Under the pieces are notes generated by a model. It was not told the origin of the DNA and made no database searches. It saw only the letters and a program-made list of their open reading frames with translations. A program made the translations under genes and the position numbers. Below, one piece after another: positions 36,262 through 45,591 of a DNA stretch of 64,000 nt. Source of the stretch: an uncultured Bacteroidales bacterium (GTDB lineage Bacteria > Bacteroidota > Bacteroidia > Bacteroidales > UBA932); the NCBI GenBank assembly GCA_934691625.1, contig CAKUTA010000005.1, forward strand, positions 1 to 64,000, in the 5' to 3' direction. Every line of letters begins with the position of its first letter. The stretch's first letter is position 1.

Positions 36262-36363
36262 ATGCGTATCGTTTACGATTATCAGGATGAGAACAGCCGC
36301 AACAGGCGCTCATTCGCACTTATGTATTGGATTTTGCGTTGGTTCTCGCGGCGGCGATATTAA
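36262..36363 (+). CDS. Short basic peptide, possibly phage-derived
   Basis: 33 codons from ATG (MRIVYDYQDENSRNRRSF) to TAA, ending in ILRWFSRRRY. It lies downstream of the phage remnant and has a size and basic end like the small gene at 35943, but the sequences do not align. It could be the last gene of a deleted second phage copy. It may not be expressed. Confidence 0.3.
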   Translation: MRIVYDYQDENSRNRRSFALMYWILRWFSRRRY

Positions 36364-36384
36364 ATCACAGAGCTCTTACAATTC

Positions 36385-36414
36385 AGGCTTGCACCATTTA
36401 TCAGGTGCAAGCCT
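36385..36414. terminator. Strong hairpin after the phage remnant
   Basis: AGGCTTGCACC pairs perfectly with GGTGCAAGCCT around 8 nt. Only a weak T-tract follows, so terminator function is moderately likely. Confidence 0.5.
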
Positions 36415-36489
36415 ATTTCGTTAATTGATTAAATGTCAGTCAGGTGAACCCTTGTTGGGACGGTGCCACGGGGCGATTTCTAAATATCT

Positions 36490-36620
36490 GATAATCAATG
36501 GTGATTTTGCATGAGGTGTGGATTTCGAGCTGAAAAATGGCTTCAAATCCACGCTATGCATTTATAACTTACTGAATACTAACGCAATGATATTTTACGC
36601 CGTGGCGCTGTCCCGACACA
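36490..36620. repeat. Dispersed repeat C, copy 1
   Basis: The series GGTGTGGATTTCGAGCTGAA, AATGGCTTCAA, TTTATAACTTACTG and GGCGCTGTCCCGACA recurs in the same order at 60478-60612 with about 70% identity. No gene is in this stretch. Confidence 0.55.
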
Positions 36621-36871
36621 ATTGCTAGTGCCGCAACACTCGTCACTGCCAGCGGTATATTCTCCGGCGGCTATAGTTCTGAGCTCGCCTTGAAGGCTCT
36701 CAGCCATCGCACAAAAATATATTGGTTTGACTATCAATATGTTGATATTTTCCAAAATAGCCACGTGTGCTATTTTGAAAAATATTAAATGGCTGTAGAT
36801 TAACGACTTCCGTAATTTACGGCCATTTTATCGTGATGCGGAATCCCTGTAACAGCAGCCGCGAAATGTGA

Positions 36872-38023
36872 CTACGCGAGTATCTCGTCCACGAATTTCT
36901 TTACGTCCGCGTGGGTGTCTGTGTAGGCCTGGCGGAACGGCATTCCTTCTGAAACAACCTGCATTCCGGCGTTTGACGCCATTTCATTCATCAGTCTGAC
37001 GCTGGCTCCCGCCCATGTGAAAGATCCGAATGACGCGAATCTGCGGTTCTTTACAAGACGTGCACCGACGCCGTAAAGGACATCCCTTACTGCCGGAAAT
37101 ATATCATTATTATATGTAGGTGCACCGAATACAAGCGTATTATATTCGAAAACATCCTTGTAGATATACGATGCATTCTCTTCTACTGCATTGTGCAGCA
37201 CGCATTTCACGCCATGGTTCTCAAGTTCTTTATAGATGGCTCTGGCAGCCTTTTCAGTGTTGCCGTACATTGAGCCGAAAACTATGCATACGCCTTTTTC
37301 GGCCTCATAGCGGCTCATGCGGTCGTACAGTCCAGTGACTTCCGAAATCTGCTTTTCCCAGACAGGACCATGAGTGCTGCAGATTCTGGACAAAGCCAGA
37401 CCTGAAAGTTTCTTCAATGCAGCCTGGACTGCCTGTCCATATTTTCCGACAATGCTGGCATAATATCTGACCATGTCATCGCGGTACCTCTCGAAACCAT
37501 CTGCGCTGGAATCGTTTACAGCTCCGAAGCAGCCGAATGCGTCGCCTGAGAAAAGTGTCTGCTCTTCTTCAAGGTATGTCACCATGGTTTCCGGCCAGTG
37601 AACCATAGGTATCATATAGAAAGCCAGGCTGACCTTTCCAAGAGACAGCTTCTCCCCTTCCTTAACTACTTTGATGTTATCAGTTATACCCTGGTAGCCA
37701 TCAATCATCGGTACAGCTTTGGCATTGGTAACAATCTGAATATTAGGATATTCTTTGCGTATTACAGACATGAGCGCCGAGTGGTCCGGCTCCATGTGGT
37801 TGACCACGAGGAAGTCGATGCTGCGCTCCCCTATTTCAGCTTTAATGTTGGCAAGGAATTCATCTCCAAAAGATGCCGCTGCAGTATCTATCAGCGCAAT
37901 CTTATCACCTACAACCAGATACGAGTTGTATGATACGCCATCTGGAACAGGCCATTGGTTCTCGAATAACTTTCCGCGGAAGTCATTGACCCCCACTGAA
38001 CTTACATGTTCTGACAATTTCAT
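36872..38023 (-). CDS. Flavodiiron protein (FprA family A-type flavoprotein)
   Basis: It reduces O2 to water or NO to N2O, protecting anaerobes. Residues about 1-250 are a metallo-beta-lactamase domain with di-iron ligands in HMEPDHS near 81-87, a later HWPE, SGDAFG and STHGPVW. Residues about 255-383 are a flavodoxin domain (FGSMYGNTEKAA is the FMN phosphate loop). The 383-aa length is usual. A TATTTTTG box lies just upstream on the minus strand (38044-38051). It is the first host gene on the right of the prophage. Confidence 0.93.
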   Translation of the reverse strand: MKLSEHVSSVGVNDFRGKLFENQWPVPDGVSYNSYLVVGDKIALIDTAAASFGDEFLANIKAEIGERSIDFLVVNHMEPDHSALMSVIRKEYPNIQIVTNAKAVPMIDGYQGITDNIKVVKEGEKLSLGKVSLAFYMIPMVHWPETMVTYLEEEQTLFSGDAFGCFGAVNDSSADGFERYRDDMVRYYASIVGKYGQAVQAALKKLSGLALSRICSTHGPVWEKQISEVTGLYDRMSRYEAEKGVCIVFGSMYGNTEKAARAIYKELENHGVKCVLHNAVEENASYIYKDVFEYNTLVFGAPTYNNDIFPAVRDVLYGVGARLVKNRRFASFGSFTWAGASVRLMNEMASNAGMQVVSEGMPFRQAYTDTHADVKKFVDEILA

Positions 38024-38094
38024 GTTGTTTCGCTTTAATTAGACAAAAATACGAAGAATCTTTATAAAATACTGCCTGAAAAATACATTGCTCT

Positions 38095-38112
38095 CCAAAA
38101 CAGCTTCTAAAA
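38095..38112. repeat. Solo end of the MITE-like repeat (R8)
   Basis: CCAAAACAGCTTCTAAAA, read in reverse, gives TTTTAGAAGCTGTTTTGG, the element end. It begins at the TAG stop of the outer-membrane gene at 38107. Confidence 0.5.
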
Positions 38113-38721
38113 TATCAGTCCGATTGTCATGAATATCCCCGCATTCAAGCTTTTGCTGATTCCCAGCTTGTCCTCTGTCACATAGTGCCCTGAATATTTG
38201 TCATAAAGGTATGGATGCGAATATGACACCTGCCAGCCGGCATTCAGTTCAAGTGCGACATGCTCCGACAGGCAGCACCTGTAGCTGTATCCGAGTTTTC
38301 CGACAGCTGATGGCCGGAATCCTTTCCTGAATCCCGCACCTGCTTCCGCAAATATGGAACTGGATGTCTGTGCTGCATTTCCGTTGAAATTCCACAATAT
38401 CCGCATTGATATAGGGACGACATGTTCTTTCCGGGTCAGTCCCATATAGCCCGAATATAGGCGGAAGCCCAAGCTTCGTGAGATTTCCACTCCTGCAAAG
38501 GCAGACATGCTGCCACTTGCATGGACTGAATACTTTAGCTCATCAGACTCCACAAGGTAGCCTTCCTCGGTAATGTAGCTGCCGTTTATAGCTGAGAGCA
38601 TGTTCACGCCTATCCCCCACTCTGCACCATACCTGAATTTCACAGGCCTTGTGGCATCGGCATCCGGACAGACGGATATCAATGCGCTGAAAATGATCAA
38701 TATGAGCTTAACCTTTCTCAT
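38107..38721 (-). CDS. Small outer-membrane beta-barrel protein
   Basis: A 204-aa exported protein. The signal peptide (KLILIIFSALISVCPDADA) is followed by amphipathic strands such as FRLYSGYMGL and HVALELNAGWQVSYSHP, ending in the hydrophobic GLIF with a C-terminal Phe. The family is unknown. Its start overlaps the stop of the preceding gene by one base (TGATG), so the two are translationally coupled. The stop codon coincides with the end of a repeat. Confidence 0.7.
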   Translation of the reverse strand: MRKVKLILIIFSALISVCPDADATRPVKFRYGAEWGIGVNMLSAINGSYITEEGYLVESDELKYSVHASGSMSAFAGVEISRSLGFRLYSGYMGLTRKEHVVPISMRILWNFNGNAAQTSSSIFAEAGAGFRKGFRPSAVGKLGYSYRCCLSEHVALELNAGWQVSYSHPYLYDKYSGHYVTEDKLGISKSLNAGIFMTIGLIF

Positions 38722-39257
38722 CAGAACCTGTATCTTATGCTTAATTCAGGTATCCAGGCGTCGTACATGCCGTTCCTGTAGAATTTCATTGTCCCTCCGA
38801 AGCGGTCGTCGAATATGACATGGCCACCAAGGGACGCGGAAAAGCCAAGGGAAATCACGATTGGCACATTGAACCTGAACTCAGCCGAAAGCAATGCCGA
38901 CAGCCCGAAAACCGAACCGCTGCATGCGCTTCGGTCGCGTGCGTAACCAGCCATGGCGCCCGGGCCGGCAGCAATCTCGAGGACTGTGCCATCTTTGAAT
39001 GATGAGGAGAAGAACGGAAACATGATATAATAGTCGACCTTGTAGCCAGGCTGACTGTATTTTCCGTCAAGCACTCCATACAGATCAGTATAGGCCCTTA
39101 GGATGGACGGAGTCCCGCTCCTGAATGAGAACCTGGCAGTCAGGCCTGCATGTCTCGGGGATGACAAAATTCCCATTTCAGCATTCTGCGCCCGGCAATT
39201 TACTGATAAAAAAATGCCGAGACAGAGGAGTGCTGCTATGAGAATATTGGATTTCAA
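38721..39257 (-). CDS. Small outer-membrane protein, probable barrel
   Basis: 178 aa, with signal peptide ending near NCRAQ. Strand-like segments (GLTARFSFRSG, YKVDYYIMFPFF, VISLGFSASLGGHVIF) and the C-terminal SIRYRF fit an outer-membrane barrel. It starts 3 bp after the pyruvate kinase stop, so it should be on the same message. Function unknown. Confidence 0.7.
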   Translation of the reverse strand: MKSNILIAALLCLGIFLSVNCRAQNAEMGILSSPRHAGLTARFSFRSGTPSILRAYTDLYGVLDGKYSQPGYKVDYYIMFPFFSSSFKDGTVLEIAAGPGAMAGYARDRSACSGSVFGLSALLSAEFRFNVPIVISLGFSASLGGHVIFDDRFGGTMKFYRNGMYDAWIPELSIRYRF

Positions 39258-39259
39258 TG

Positions 39260-40663
39260 CTATACGTATCGGAGCTCCATATATGTAGCGCCTAACTGGG
39301 CTCCGAAGACACCTCCGATAAACCCTACCAGGTCGCCTTGTTTCAGGTATCCCTCCTCAGAAAGGATTTCTATGGATTTTGATGCGAATTCTTCCTTGTC
39401 CTTGACCTTGCTGAACTGGTACGTCTTGACTCCGAACACAAGCGCAAGCTCGCGCATAGTATAATCGTTGTAGCACATTGCGTAGAGCGGAACTGAAGGA
39501 CGGAATGTGGAAAGGTAGCGTCCGACGCGACCTGTGTAAGTATCGAATATCAAGGCTTTTACAGGTAGCTCCTGTGTGGCGGCCACGAGAGAGCGTGCCA
39601 GCACCACTGCGACGGGCTTCACGACCTTGCGAAGATCCAGGTCCAGGTTCACGTCAATGGTCTGCTCTGTCTGCAATGCGATCTTTGTCATTGTCTTGAC
39701 GGCATCGACAGGGTATTTCCCGTATGCGCTTTCTCCGCTGAGCATTATCGCATCGGCGCTCTGGAAAATGGCATTTGCGACATCTGTCACTTCAGCTCGG
39801 GTAGGGCGAGGGTTGTCTATCATGCTCTGAAGCATCTGGGTGGCGATGATTACAGGTTTCTTCCTGGCGCGGCATGCCTTCACTATGTCTCTCTGAACCA
39901 AAGGAATGCGCTCTGCAGGTATTTCTACACCGAGGTCTCCCCTGGCTACCATGACACCATAGCAATATGTAAGTATGTCATCCAGATTATCTACTCCCTG
40001 CTGGTTCTCGATCTTGGAGATGATTTTCAGATGGCTGTTCTCAGAATCCAGGATTTCCTGTATCTCCTGGAGGTCGCGGGCACTACGTACAAATGAATGC
40101 GCGATAAAGTCAATATTCGCCTTTATCGCCCAGAGTATGAACTTCCTGTCCTTTTCTGTGACAGCCGGCAGATTTATATGGACATCCGGGACATTGACAC
40201 TCTTGTGCCCTTTTATGATGCCTTCATTCATGACCTTGCAGATAAGCTTTCCATCCTCCTTACCGATCACTGAGAGATCCACGGAGCCGTCATCAATGAG
40301 GATATCAGAGCCGACCGGAACATCTTCCGCCATGTGCGGGTATGTCGTGTACAATGTCCCTTTCCGGCATGCGCCTGACGGATCGTCAACAATCTCTATA
40401 GTCTCGCCTGTATGTGCGACAAAACCTACGGAGTCGGCCATCTGTGTCAGTCTGACCTCAGGCCCCTTTGTATCAATCAGGATCGCAATCTTGTCCGACA
40501 CCTTACGGACATTGTCCACAACCATCTGGGCACCTTCAATGGAAGCATGTGCGGAATTTATTCTGACCACGTTCATCCCGTTCTCGTAGAGCTGTCTGAT
40601 GAAATCCTCGTCGCAGCGGTTATCTGCTATGGTGCAGATAATCTTGGTCTTCTTATCGATCAT
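39260..40663 (-). CDS. pyk: Pyruvate kinase
   Basis: It makes pyruvate and ATP from phosphoenolpyruvate and ADP. The 467-aa product shows VRINSAHASIEGA near 33, the ISKIENQQGVDNLDDIL region near 213 with the catalytic Lys, MVARGDLGVEIPAERIPLVQ near 245, and MLQSMI with PTRAEVTDVANAI near 290. The last third is the C-terminal allosteric domain. In place of the usual MNFSHG sequence it has INSAHA, common in Bacteroidetes. Confidence 0.95.
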   Translation of the reverse strand: MIDKKTKIICTIADNRCDEDFIRQLYENGMNVVRINSAHASIEGAQMVVDNVRKVSDKIAILIDTKGPEVRLTQMADSVGFVAHTGETIEIVDDPSGACRKGTLYTTYPHMAEDVPVGSDILIDDGSVDLSVIGKEDGKLICKVMNEGIIKGHKSVNVPDVHINLPAVTEKDRKFILWAIKANIDFIAHSFVRSARDLQEIQEILDSENSHLKIISKIENQQGVDNLDDILTYCYGVMVARGDLGVEIPAERIPLVQRDIVKACRARKKPVIIATQMLQSMIDNPRPTRAEVTDVANAIFQSADAIMLSGESAYGKYPVDAVKTMTKIALQTEQTIDVNLDLDLRKVVKPVAVVLARSLVAATQELPVKALIFDTYTGRVGRYLSTFRPSVPLYAMCYNDYTMRELALVFGVKTYQFSKVKDKEEFASKSIEILSEEGYLKQGDLVGFIGGVFGAQLGATYMELRYV

Positions 40664-40955
40664 CTTTTCGAAGCAATTAATAATTGGTTTTTCCTTGGAG
40701 ACAGTCCGTATCTTTAATAGGAATGCTTTATGGGCTTTTCCGATGTATAAGATTCAAACTGTTTCTTATGCAAAATTAAGAATTTTCGGCCAAAGCCCAA
40801 GTGCAGAGACTGTGTTTTTGGTTATATTTGCAAAGAAATGGCGGTTCCAGAGGGTGATTCCGGGAGGTTTGAAAGTGAAAACTTCGATAACAGTATTGTT
40901 ATGTGGGTTAACTATTTTGTTTTATTGATTGTTGGATAGTATTTTAGTTTGAATT

Positions 40956-42278
40956 ATGTCCACTTCGGATTCTATGTATAGCAGAATGCTTCCTCCGCTT
41001 CCAGAAAGGATGCGGCCTAGAAATCTGGATGAATATGCAGGGCAGCGGCACCTTGTCGGAGAAGGATGTGTCCTGCGAAACATGATTAACGGGGGCAATC
41101 TTTCGTCTTTCATATTGTGGGGGCCTCCAGGTGTTGGCAAGACGTCCCTCGCGCGGATTGTGGCAAGCTCGCTTGACAGGGAGTTCTATACGCTCTCTGC
41201 AATCAATTCTGGTGTCAAGGATGTTCGCGATGTCATTGACAGGGCTAAAGCAGGCGCTTCATCAATGTTCGGAAGCGGGAAAGGAGCCCCGATACTTTTC
41301 ATTGACGAGATCCACCGTTTCAACAAGGCACAGCAGGACGCGCTTCTGGGTGCGGTGGAGGATGGTACCGTCGTTCTTATAGGTGCTACTACGGAGAATC
41401 CGTCGTTTGAGGTCATAAATCCGCTTCTGTCCAGATGCCAGGTGTTTGTGCTCAAGCCTTTGGATGCTGGGGACCTGCAGGCATTGCTGGACAGGGCATT
41501 GCGCGAAGACGAGATCCTTTCGTCAAAGGATATAAAGGTCAATGAGACAGGGGCATTGTTCCGTTATTCCGGCGGGGATGCCAGGAAGCTGCTGAATATC
41601 CTGGAGATTGTCGTGGATGCTGCTGCCGGGAAGAAGCAGGTGGTCATTGACAACAGGACTGTGGAGTCATGCCTGCAGACCGATACCGCGCGGTATGACA
41701 AGGGCGGAGAGATGCATTACGATATAATATCGGCATTCATAAAGAGTATACGTGGTTCGGATCCCAATGCCGCGATATATTATCTGGCAAGAATGCTGGA
41801 CGGAGGTGAGGATCCGAAGTTTATAGCCAGAAGGCTGTGCATATCCGCAGCTGAAGATATAGGGCTTGCGAATCCTAACGCAATGCTCCTTGCCAATGCT
41901 TGTTTCCAGATTGTTTCTGTAATAGGTATGCCTGAGTGCCGGATTCCTATGGCAGAGGCGACTATCTATCTGGCGTCTTCCCCGAAAAGCAATTCTGCGT
42001 ATCTCGCCATCAACGAGGCAATGCAGGTGGCTTCAAAGACACAGGCGGAGGCTGTTCCGCTGAATATCAGGAACGCGCCTACTGCTCTTATGGCGCAGCT
42101 GGGCTACAGTGACGGCTATAAGTATTCCCATGATTATCCCGGGCATTTCGTGGATCAGGAGTTTATGCCGGAGGGGCTGAAGGGCAAGGTCTTCTATGAG
42201 CCGGCACCGAACCGCCATGAGGATGTCCTGAAGTCGTATCTGGAATCCTGCTGGCCCAAATACTATCCTAAGAAATAG
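40956..42278 (+). CDS. rarA: Replication-associated recombination protein RarA (MgsA)
   Basis: An AAA+ ATPase acting at stalled forks. In the 440-aa product Walker A is GPPGVGKTS at about 56-64 and Walker B is ILFIDEIHRF near 113. Sensor 1 is IGATTENPSFEV, and the later RFSGGD-like stretch is RYSGGDARKLLN. The C-terminal part with IKSIRGSDPNAAIYYLARM and AEDIGLANP is the tetramerisation domain. The N-terminus PLPERMRPRNLDEYAGQ is typical. Confidence 0.95.
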   Translation: MSTSDSMYSRMLPPLPERMRPRNLDEYAGQRHLVGEGCVLRNMINGGNLSSFILWGPPGVGKTSLARIVASSLDREFYTLSAINSGVKDVRDVIDRAKAGASSMFGSGKGAPILFIDEIHRFNKAQQDALLGAVEDGTVVLIGATTENPSFEVINPLLSRCQVFVLKPLDAGDLQALLDRALREDEILSSKDIKVNETGALFRYSGGDARKLLNILEIVVDAAAGKKQVVIDNRTVESCLQTDTARYDKGGEMHYDIISAFIKSIRGSDPNAAIYYLARMLDGGEDPKFIARRLCISAAEDIGLANPNAMLLANACFQIVSVIGMPECRIPMAEATIYLASSPKSNSAYLAINEAMQVASKTQAEAVPLNIRNAPTALMAQLGYSDGYKYSHDYPGHFVDQEFMPEGLKGKVFYEPAPNRHEDVLKSYLESCWPKYYPKK

Positions 42279-42540
42279 CAATTCTCAGTGAGGCGGGGGC
42301 GGCTGTGCTTACTAGTAATTCTTCTCACTCCCCCTGCCCCAGGTACGGTTGTGGAGTGCAATAAGTTGATTCTCAGCGAAATCGCTAATTTTCTACTCCT
42401 CGTTTCATGGAATAGAAAAATCGTTAATTGTCTGTAATTCATATAATTACGTACCACGGCATAATCTGCCGGATGTGGCGCTCCGTGAAACAAGGTGCCG
42501 TGGCTGGATTCAAATGAGAACATGTGCCTGGTAGAATTTT
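42279..42540. other. Intergenic sequence without a recognised gene
   Basis: This mixed stretch lies between rarA and the repeat block. It contains short imperfect inverted repeats (CACGGCATAATCTGCCG, CCACGG/CCGTGG near 42455-42500) but no credible ORF. Confidence 0.5.
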
Positions 42541-42850
42541 ATCAGGCGTCACGAGACGCGGCCGGAGCTGGCAGGCAGAGATGGCTTAGGGCGATGGAAA
42601 GCCCGTAGGTCACCTCTAGCGTGATGGAGCTGATTAGGAAAGTAGGTGGCGTCATCAGACGCCGAGCGTAGAACAGCGAAGCGCAGGCCTGGCGCTCAGG
42701 TGCGCACGGAGTCCTAATGAAAAAAATAGTGACCGGATGGGGGAATTTTAACAAGGCGTCACGAGACGCCCGCCCGGGTCCGGGTATTTGCGCAGCAAAT
42801 ACGTGTAGGACAATAGGGCGCACGGAGTGACAGGGCTTGGGACAGAGTCC
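42541..42850. repeat. Block of GGCGTC...GACGCC hairpin repeats
   Basis: GGCGTCACGAGACGC occurs near 42545 and again near 42755, with GGCGTCATCAGACGCC near 42650, giving spacings of about 105 bp. The outer two are preceded by AATTTTAtcA or AATTTTAacA. GCGCACGGAGT is also repeated (42700, 42818). It is GC-rich and has no convincing gene. Confidence 0.6.
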
Positions 42851-42856
42851 CAATGG

Positions 42857-45079
42857 TTAGAACGGATACCCCACTCCGAAATGCACGGCGTATCCGTCAT
42901 TGCGGAACCAGCCTGACGGTCCTACCCAGCGGTGCCCTGGGGCACGTGCGGGATCACGCACTACCATACCCATATCCAGACGGACCAGTATGAAATTAAG
43001 ATCCAGACGAAGGCCGAGTCCCCAGTCCGCAGCCATACCCCTGATAAAATTCCTGGCATTGAACCGTCCCTCGTCAAAGGAACTTAAACCGCTGTTTCTC
43101 AGGTACCAGACATTTCCTGCATCAAAGAACAGCGCCCCGTTGAACTTCCAGAAAAGCCCGAAGCGATATTCTGCATTGACCTCTATTTTCATATCTCCGG
43201 TCTGGTTTGGAATCACGAACACTGTATCACGCTGCGCACAGCCAGGCCCGACAGTTCTTGCCTGCCAGCCCCTCAGGCTGCTTGCTCCTCCGCTATAGAA
43301 CTGCTGCTCGAAAGGGATTGTCTTCGAATTGCCATAGGCATGCCCTGCCCCTGCAAGGAACCTGGTCGCGATGGCCTGCCTGTCATTCTTCCCGAATACC
43401 CATGTCTTACCTGCTGTGAATTCCCCGCGGATATATTGCGAATAGCTGGTGCCCCAGATCTGATACTCTCCGAGTTCATTATCCTTGTGCATCAAGGGGT
43501 TGAACAGCGACAGTACATTGCCAGCCTCATTTGCTTGGAACTTGAAATAATGGTATGACTGCTTCGGGTTGACATCCGTGCTTGTCGTGTAATAGACCGT
43601 TCCGCCGGCTCCGAAATCGAAGTGGTCGGTGTATGCGCTCCTGGCAATGGTATTTTTCATGACATTCTCAAGGAAAGCATTGTCTATCTTGAACATACGC
43701 ACTATGTTCAGCTGTGTCGGATAGAACTGGAAATAAAGCTTCTTGTATGAGCCGGTATAGCCGAATGAATATGAGATGATGTTTCGTTTGTACTCGGGGC
43801 GGTCCTGATAGTTATATGAAGCCTTCACTTCTGTGGACGGCACGGACTTGCGGAATCTGCTCACCGGAAGGAACACGAATTTAGGGAACTTGATTCCTGT
43901 GGAAATTCCGAATTCGGTCGAGCGGGTGCTGCTGTTCGGCTTGAACTGGAAATTGCCGGTGAAGCTCAGGTTCAGCACCTCTCCCCCACGGAAGATATTC
44001 TTGTGGTAGAATGACAGCCCTGGCGAGATTCCCAGCAGCCCGCTGGAGTTAGAGGAAGCCTCGATATTGAACTTCAGTCCCTGCAGCTTCGCTGTCGTCA
44101 GCGAGATATCCGCGTTTATTGAGGATGTGTCAATCTGACGGATATCTATATTCACACCGCTCAATACATTCAGCGAGGACAGCCTGCTGTAGGTATTGTT
44201 CACGGTGTTCTCGTTATACAGCTCGCCCGGGTGGATTGTGTTCAGATCCCGTAGCACTTTCTCTCTTATCCTGAAGCTTTCTGGATGGATGATATTGACA
44301 TCGCCGAAATGGAACTTCCTGAATGTGACCGCGTCCTTCGGACTTTCGTTCCTGGTATATCCGTTTATCCTGTAATCCAGGATTGCTGAACCCGGAGTTC
44401 CCAGGGTATCTGCCAGGAAGAAAAAATAATTTTTCGTGAATCCGTAATATCCTGCATTCCGCAGCGAGGCGGATGAACGCTGGCTCTCTGCCTCGAGTGT
44501 TTCTTCGGCCAGGAAGTCTCCGCGCTTCACGAGCACACCGGCGGTGTCTGAAAAAAATGCTTCACGGAACTCGTCATTATCCGGTAGGTGATAATGTATA
44601 TCATTAATGATGAACATTTTGCCTAGCATTATATTATACGACACTTTAACTTTCTTCCGCTTGACATCAATATCCGGTTCCACAGTGGAGCCGTAGTATC
44701 CCAGATACTCGAGATGGCGTGATATGTTCTCTACTGAGGCATTGACCTTGTCAGGCTCATAAACGACAGGCGCTGTGCCGATCTTTCTGAAGAGCCTGGC
44801 GAAGAACGAACTGCTATGCCCGCCCCAGTTATATACATTGATAAACGGATTCCATCCGAAGACGAGGTTGGAGTTCGGCTTCTGCTTGATATACGGCTCC
44901 ACCTTGCTCACATTGAACTTCTTGTCATTGACGACATTGACCTCGGTGCCGGCAAGGCGGTATTCACCGTCCTGGAGAACGCGCGTCGTACTGCAGGACT
45001 GCATCATCGGCAGTATGGCGGCTATTGCCAGTGTGAGCACAGCCGATAAAAAGCGCCATATATGCTTAAATGTTGCCAA
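42857..45079 (-). CDS. tamL: TamL: lipid-anchored TamA/BamA-type outer-membrane protein
   Basis: The 740-aa product starts with a signal peptide and the lipobox PMMQSC (Cys near 29), as in TamL, the Bacteroidetes lipoprotein form of TamA. POTRA-like domains run through about residues 30-340. They are followed by an Omp85 barrel with GFLGISPGLSF-like strands, the GGASSLRGWQARTVGPG loop (the conserved VRGF/LRGW motif), and a final GVGYPF ending in Phe. TamL works with TamB to insert outer-membrane proteins. No tamB is in the window. Confidence 0.85.
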   Translation of the reverse strand: MATFKHIWRFLSAVLTLAIAAILPMMQSCSTTRVLQDGEYRLAGTEVNVVNDKKFNVSKVEPYIKQKPNSNLVFGWNPFINVYNWGGHSSSFFARLFRKIGTAPVVYEPDKVNASVENISRHLEYLGYYGSTVEPDIDVKRKKVKVSYNIMLGKMFIINDIHYHLPDNDEFREAFFSDTAGVLVKRGDFLAEETLEAESQRSSASLRNAGYYGFTKNYFFFLADTLGTPGSAILDYRINGYTRNESPKDAVTFRKFHFGDVNIIHPESFRIREKVLRDLNTIHPGELYNENTVNNTYSRLSSLNVLSGVNIDIRQIDTSSINADISLTTAKLQGLKFNIEASSNSSGLLGISPGLSFYHKNIFRGGEVLNLSFTGNFQFKPNSSTRSTEFGISTGIKFPKFVFLPVSRFRKSVPSTEVKASYNYQDRPEYKRNIISYSFGYTGSYKKLYFQFYPTQLNIVRMFKIDNAFLENVMKNTIARSAYTDHFDFGAGGTVYYTTSTDVNPKQSYHYFKFQANEAGNVLSLFNPLMHKDNELGEYQIWGTSYSQYIRGEFTAGKTWVFGKNDRQAIATRFLAGAGHAYGNSKTIPFEQQFYSGGASSLRGWQARTVGPGCAQRDTVFVIPNQTGDMKIEVNAEYRFGLFWKFNGALFFDAGNVWYLRNSGLSSFDEGRFNARNFIRGMAADWGLGLRLDLNFILVRLDMGMVVRDPARAPGHRWVGPSGWFRNDGYAVHFGVGYPF

Positions 45080-45111
45080 GCCTTTAAAAGTATGAATTTT
45101 CCTGATAGCTT

Positions 45112-45282
45112 CTTAGAAGCTGTCTAAGTTCATGTCGAAAAATTTTTCAGGAGTCTTTCCGGTATAGTTTTCCCGACCTTCCTCAGTCAGATAGCTCCTT
45201 CTATCCTTTCGGAATCCGGAGAAAACTCTCCTCGGAAATCCTTCATAAAATTTCTGTCGAATAAAATTCAAACAACTTCTTA
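45112..45282. repeat. MITE-like repeat, long divergent form (R4)
   Basis: It begins TTAGAAGCTGTCTAAGTTC and ends AATTCAAACAACTTCTTA, with an internal inverted segment around CCTTCTATCCTTT. It lies just upstream of tamL. Confidence 0.5.
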
Positions 45283-45390
45283 CAAATTTAAGGCTTTTTG
45301 TCTGATATTCTCTTATAAAATGAACCTAAATTAAAACTGAAGACTTATATTTGCATCCGATTTCGGCGAAACGTCCGGAATCTTGTTGTT

Positions 45391-45558
45391 TTTAGAAGAT
45401 GTTTAAAATGATTGTCTGGCGGTTTGAGAGGAAAAACTTCAGGTTCTACTGAGGTCTCGGAGAAGATAGCGGTGTCTATCTGACCGGAAGCCCCCCGTGA
45501 GGAAGATGAAAGAATTTTACCCCAAACGACTTTGCAATCATTTCAAAACAGCTGATTA
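45391..45558. repeat. MITE-like repeat, full-length form (R5)
   Basis: It begins TTTAGAAGATGTTTAAAATG and ends ATCATTTCAAAACAGCTGAT. Its centre (GAAGATAGCGGTGTCTATCTGACC) is shared with R7 at 60131. It ends about 35 bp before the arginine decarboxylase start. Confidence 0.7.
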
Positions 45559-45591
45559 GTTTAACGCAACCCTTTTTCTGTAGTTCAAAGG

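Noticed and set aside
42541..42850. Possible CRISPR array
   Set aside because: There are only three copies, they are palindromic and not identical, with spacing near 105 bp and no cas genes.
42542..42853. 103-codon minus-strand frame
   Set aside because: It merely reads through the repeat block; residues repeat with the DNA repeats and no start context or family is seen.
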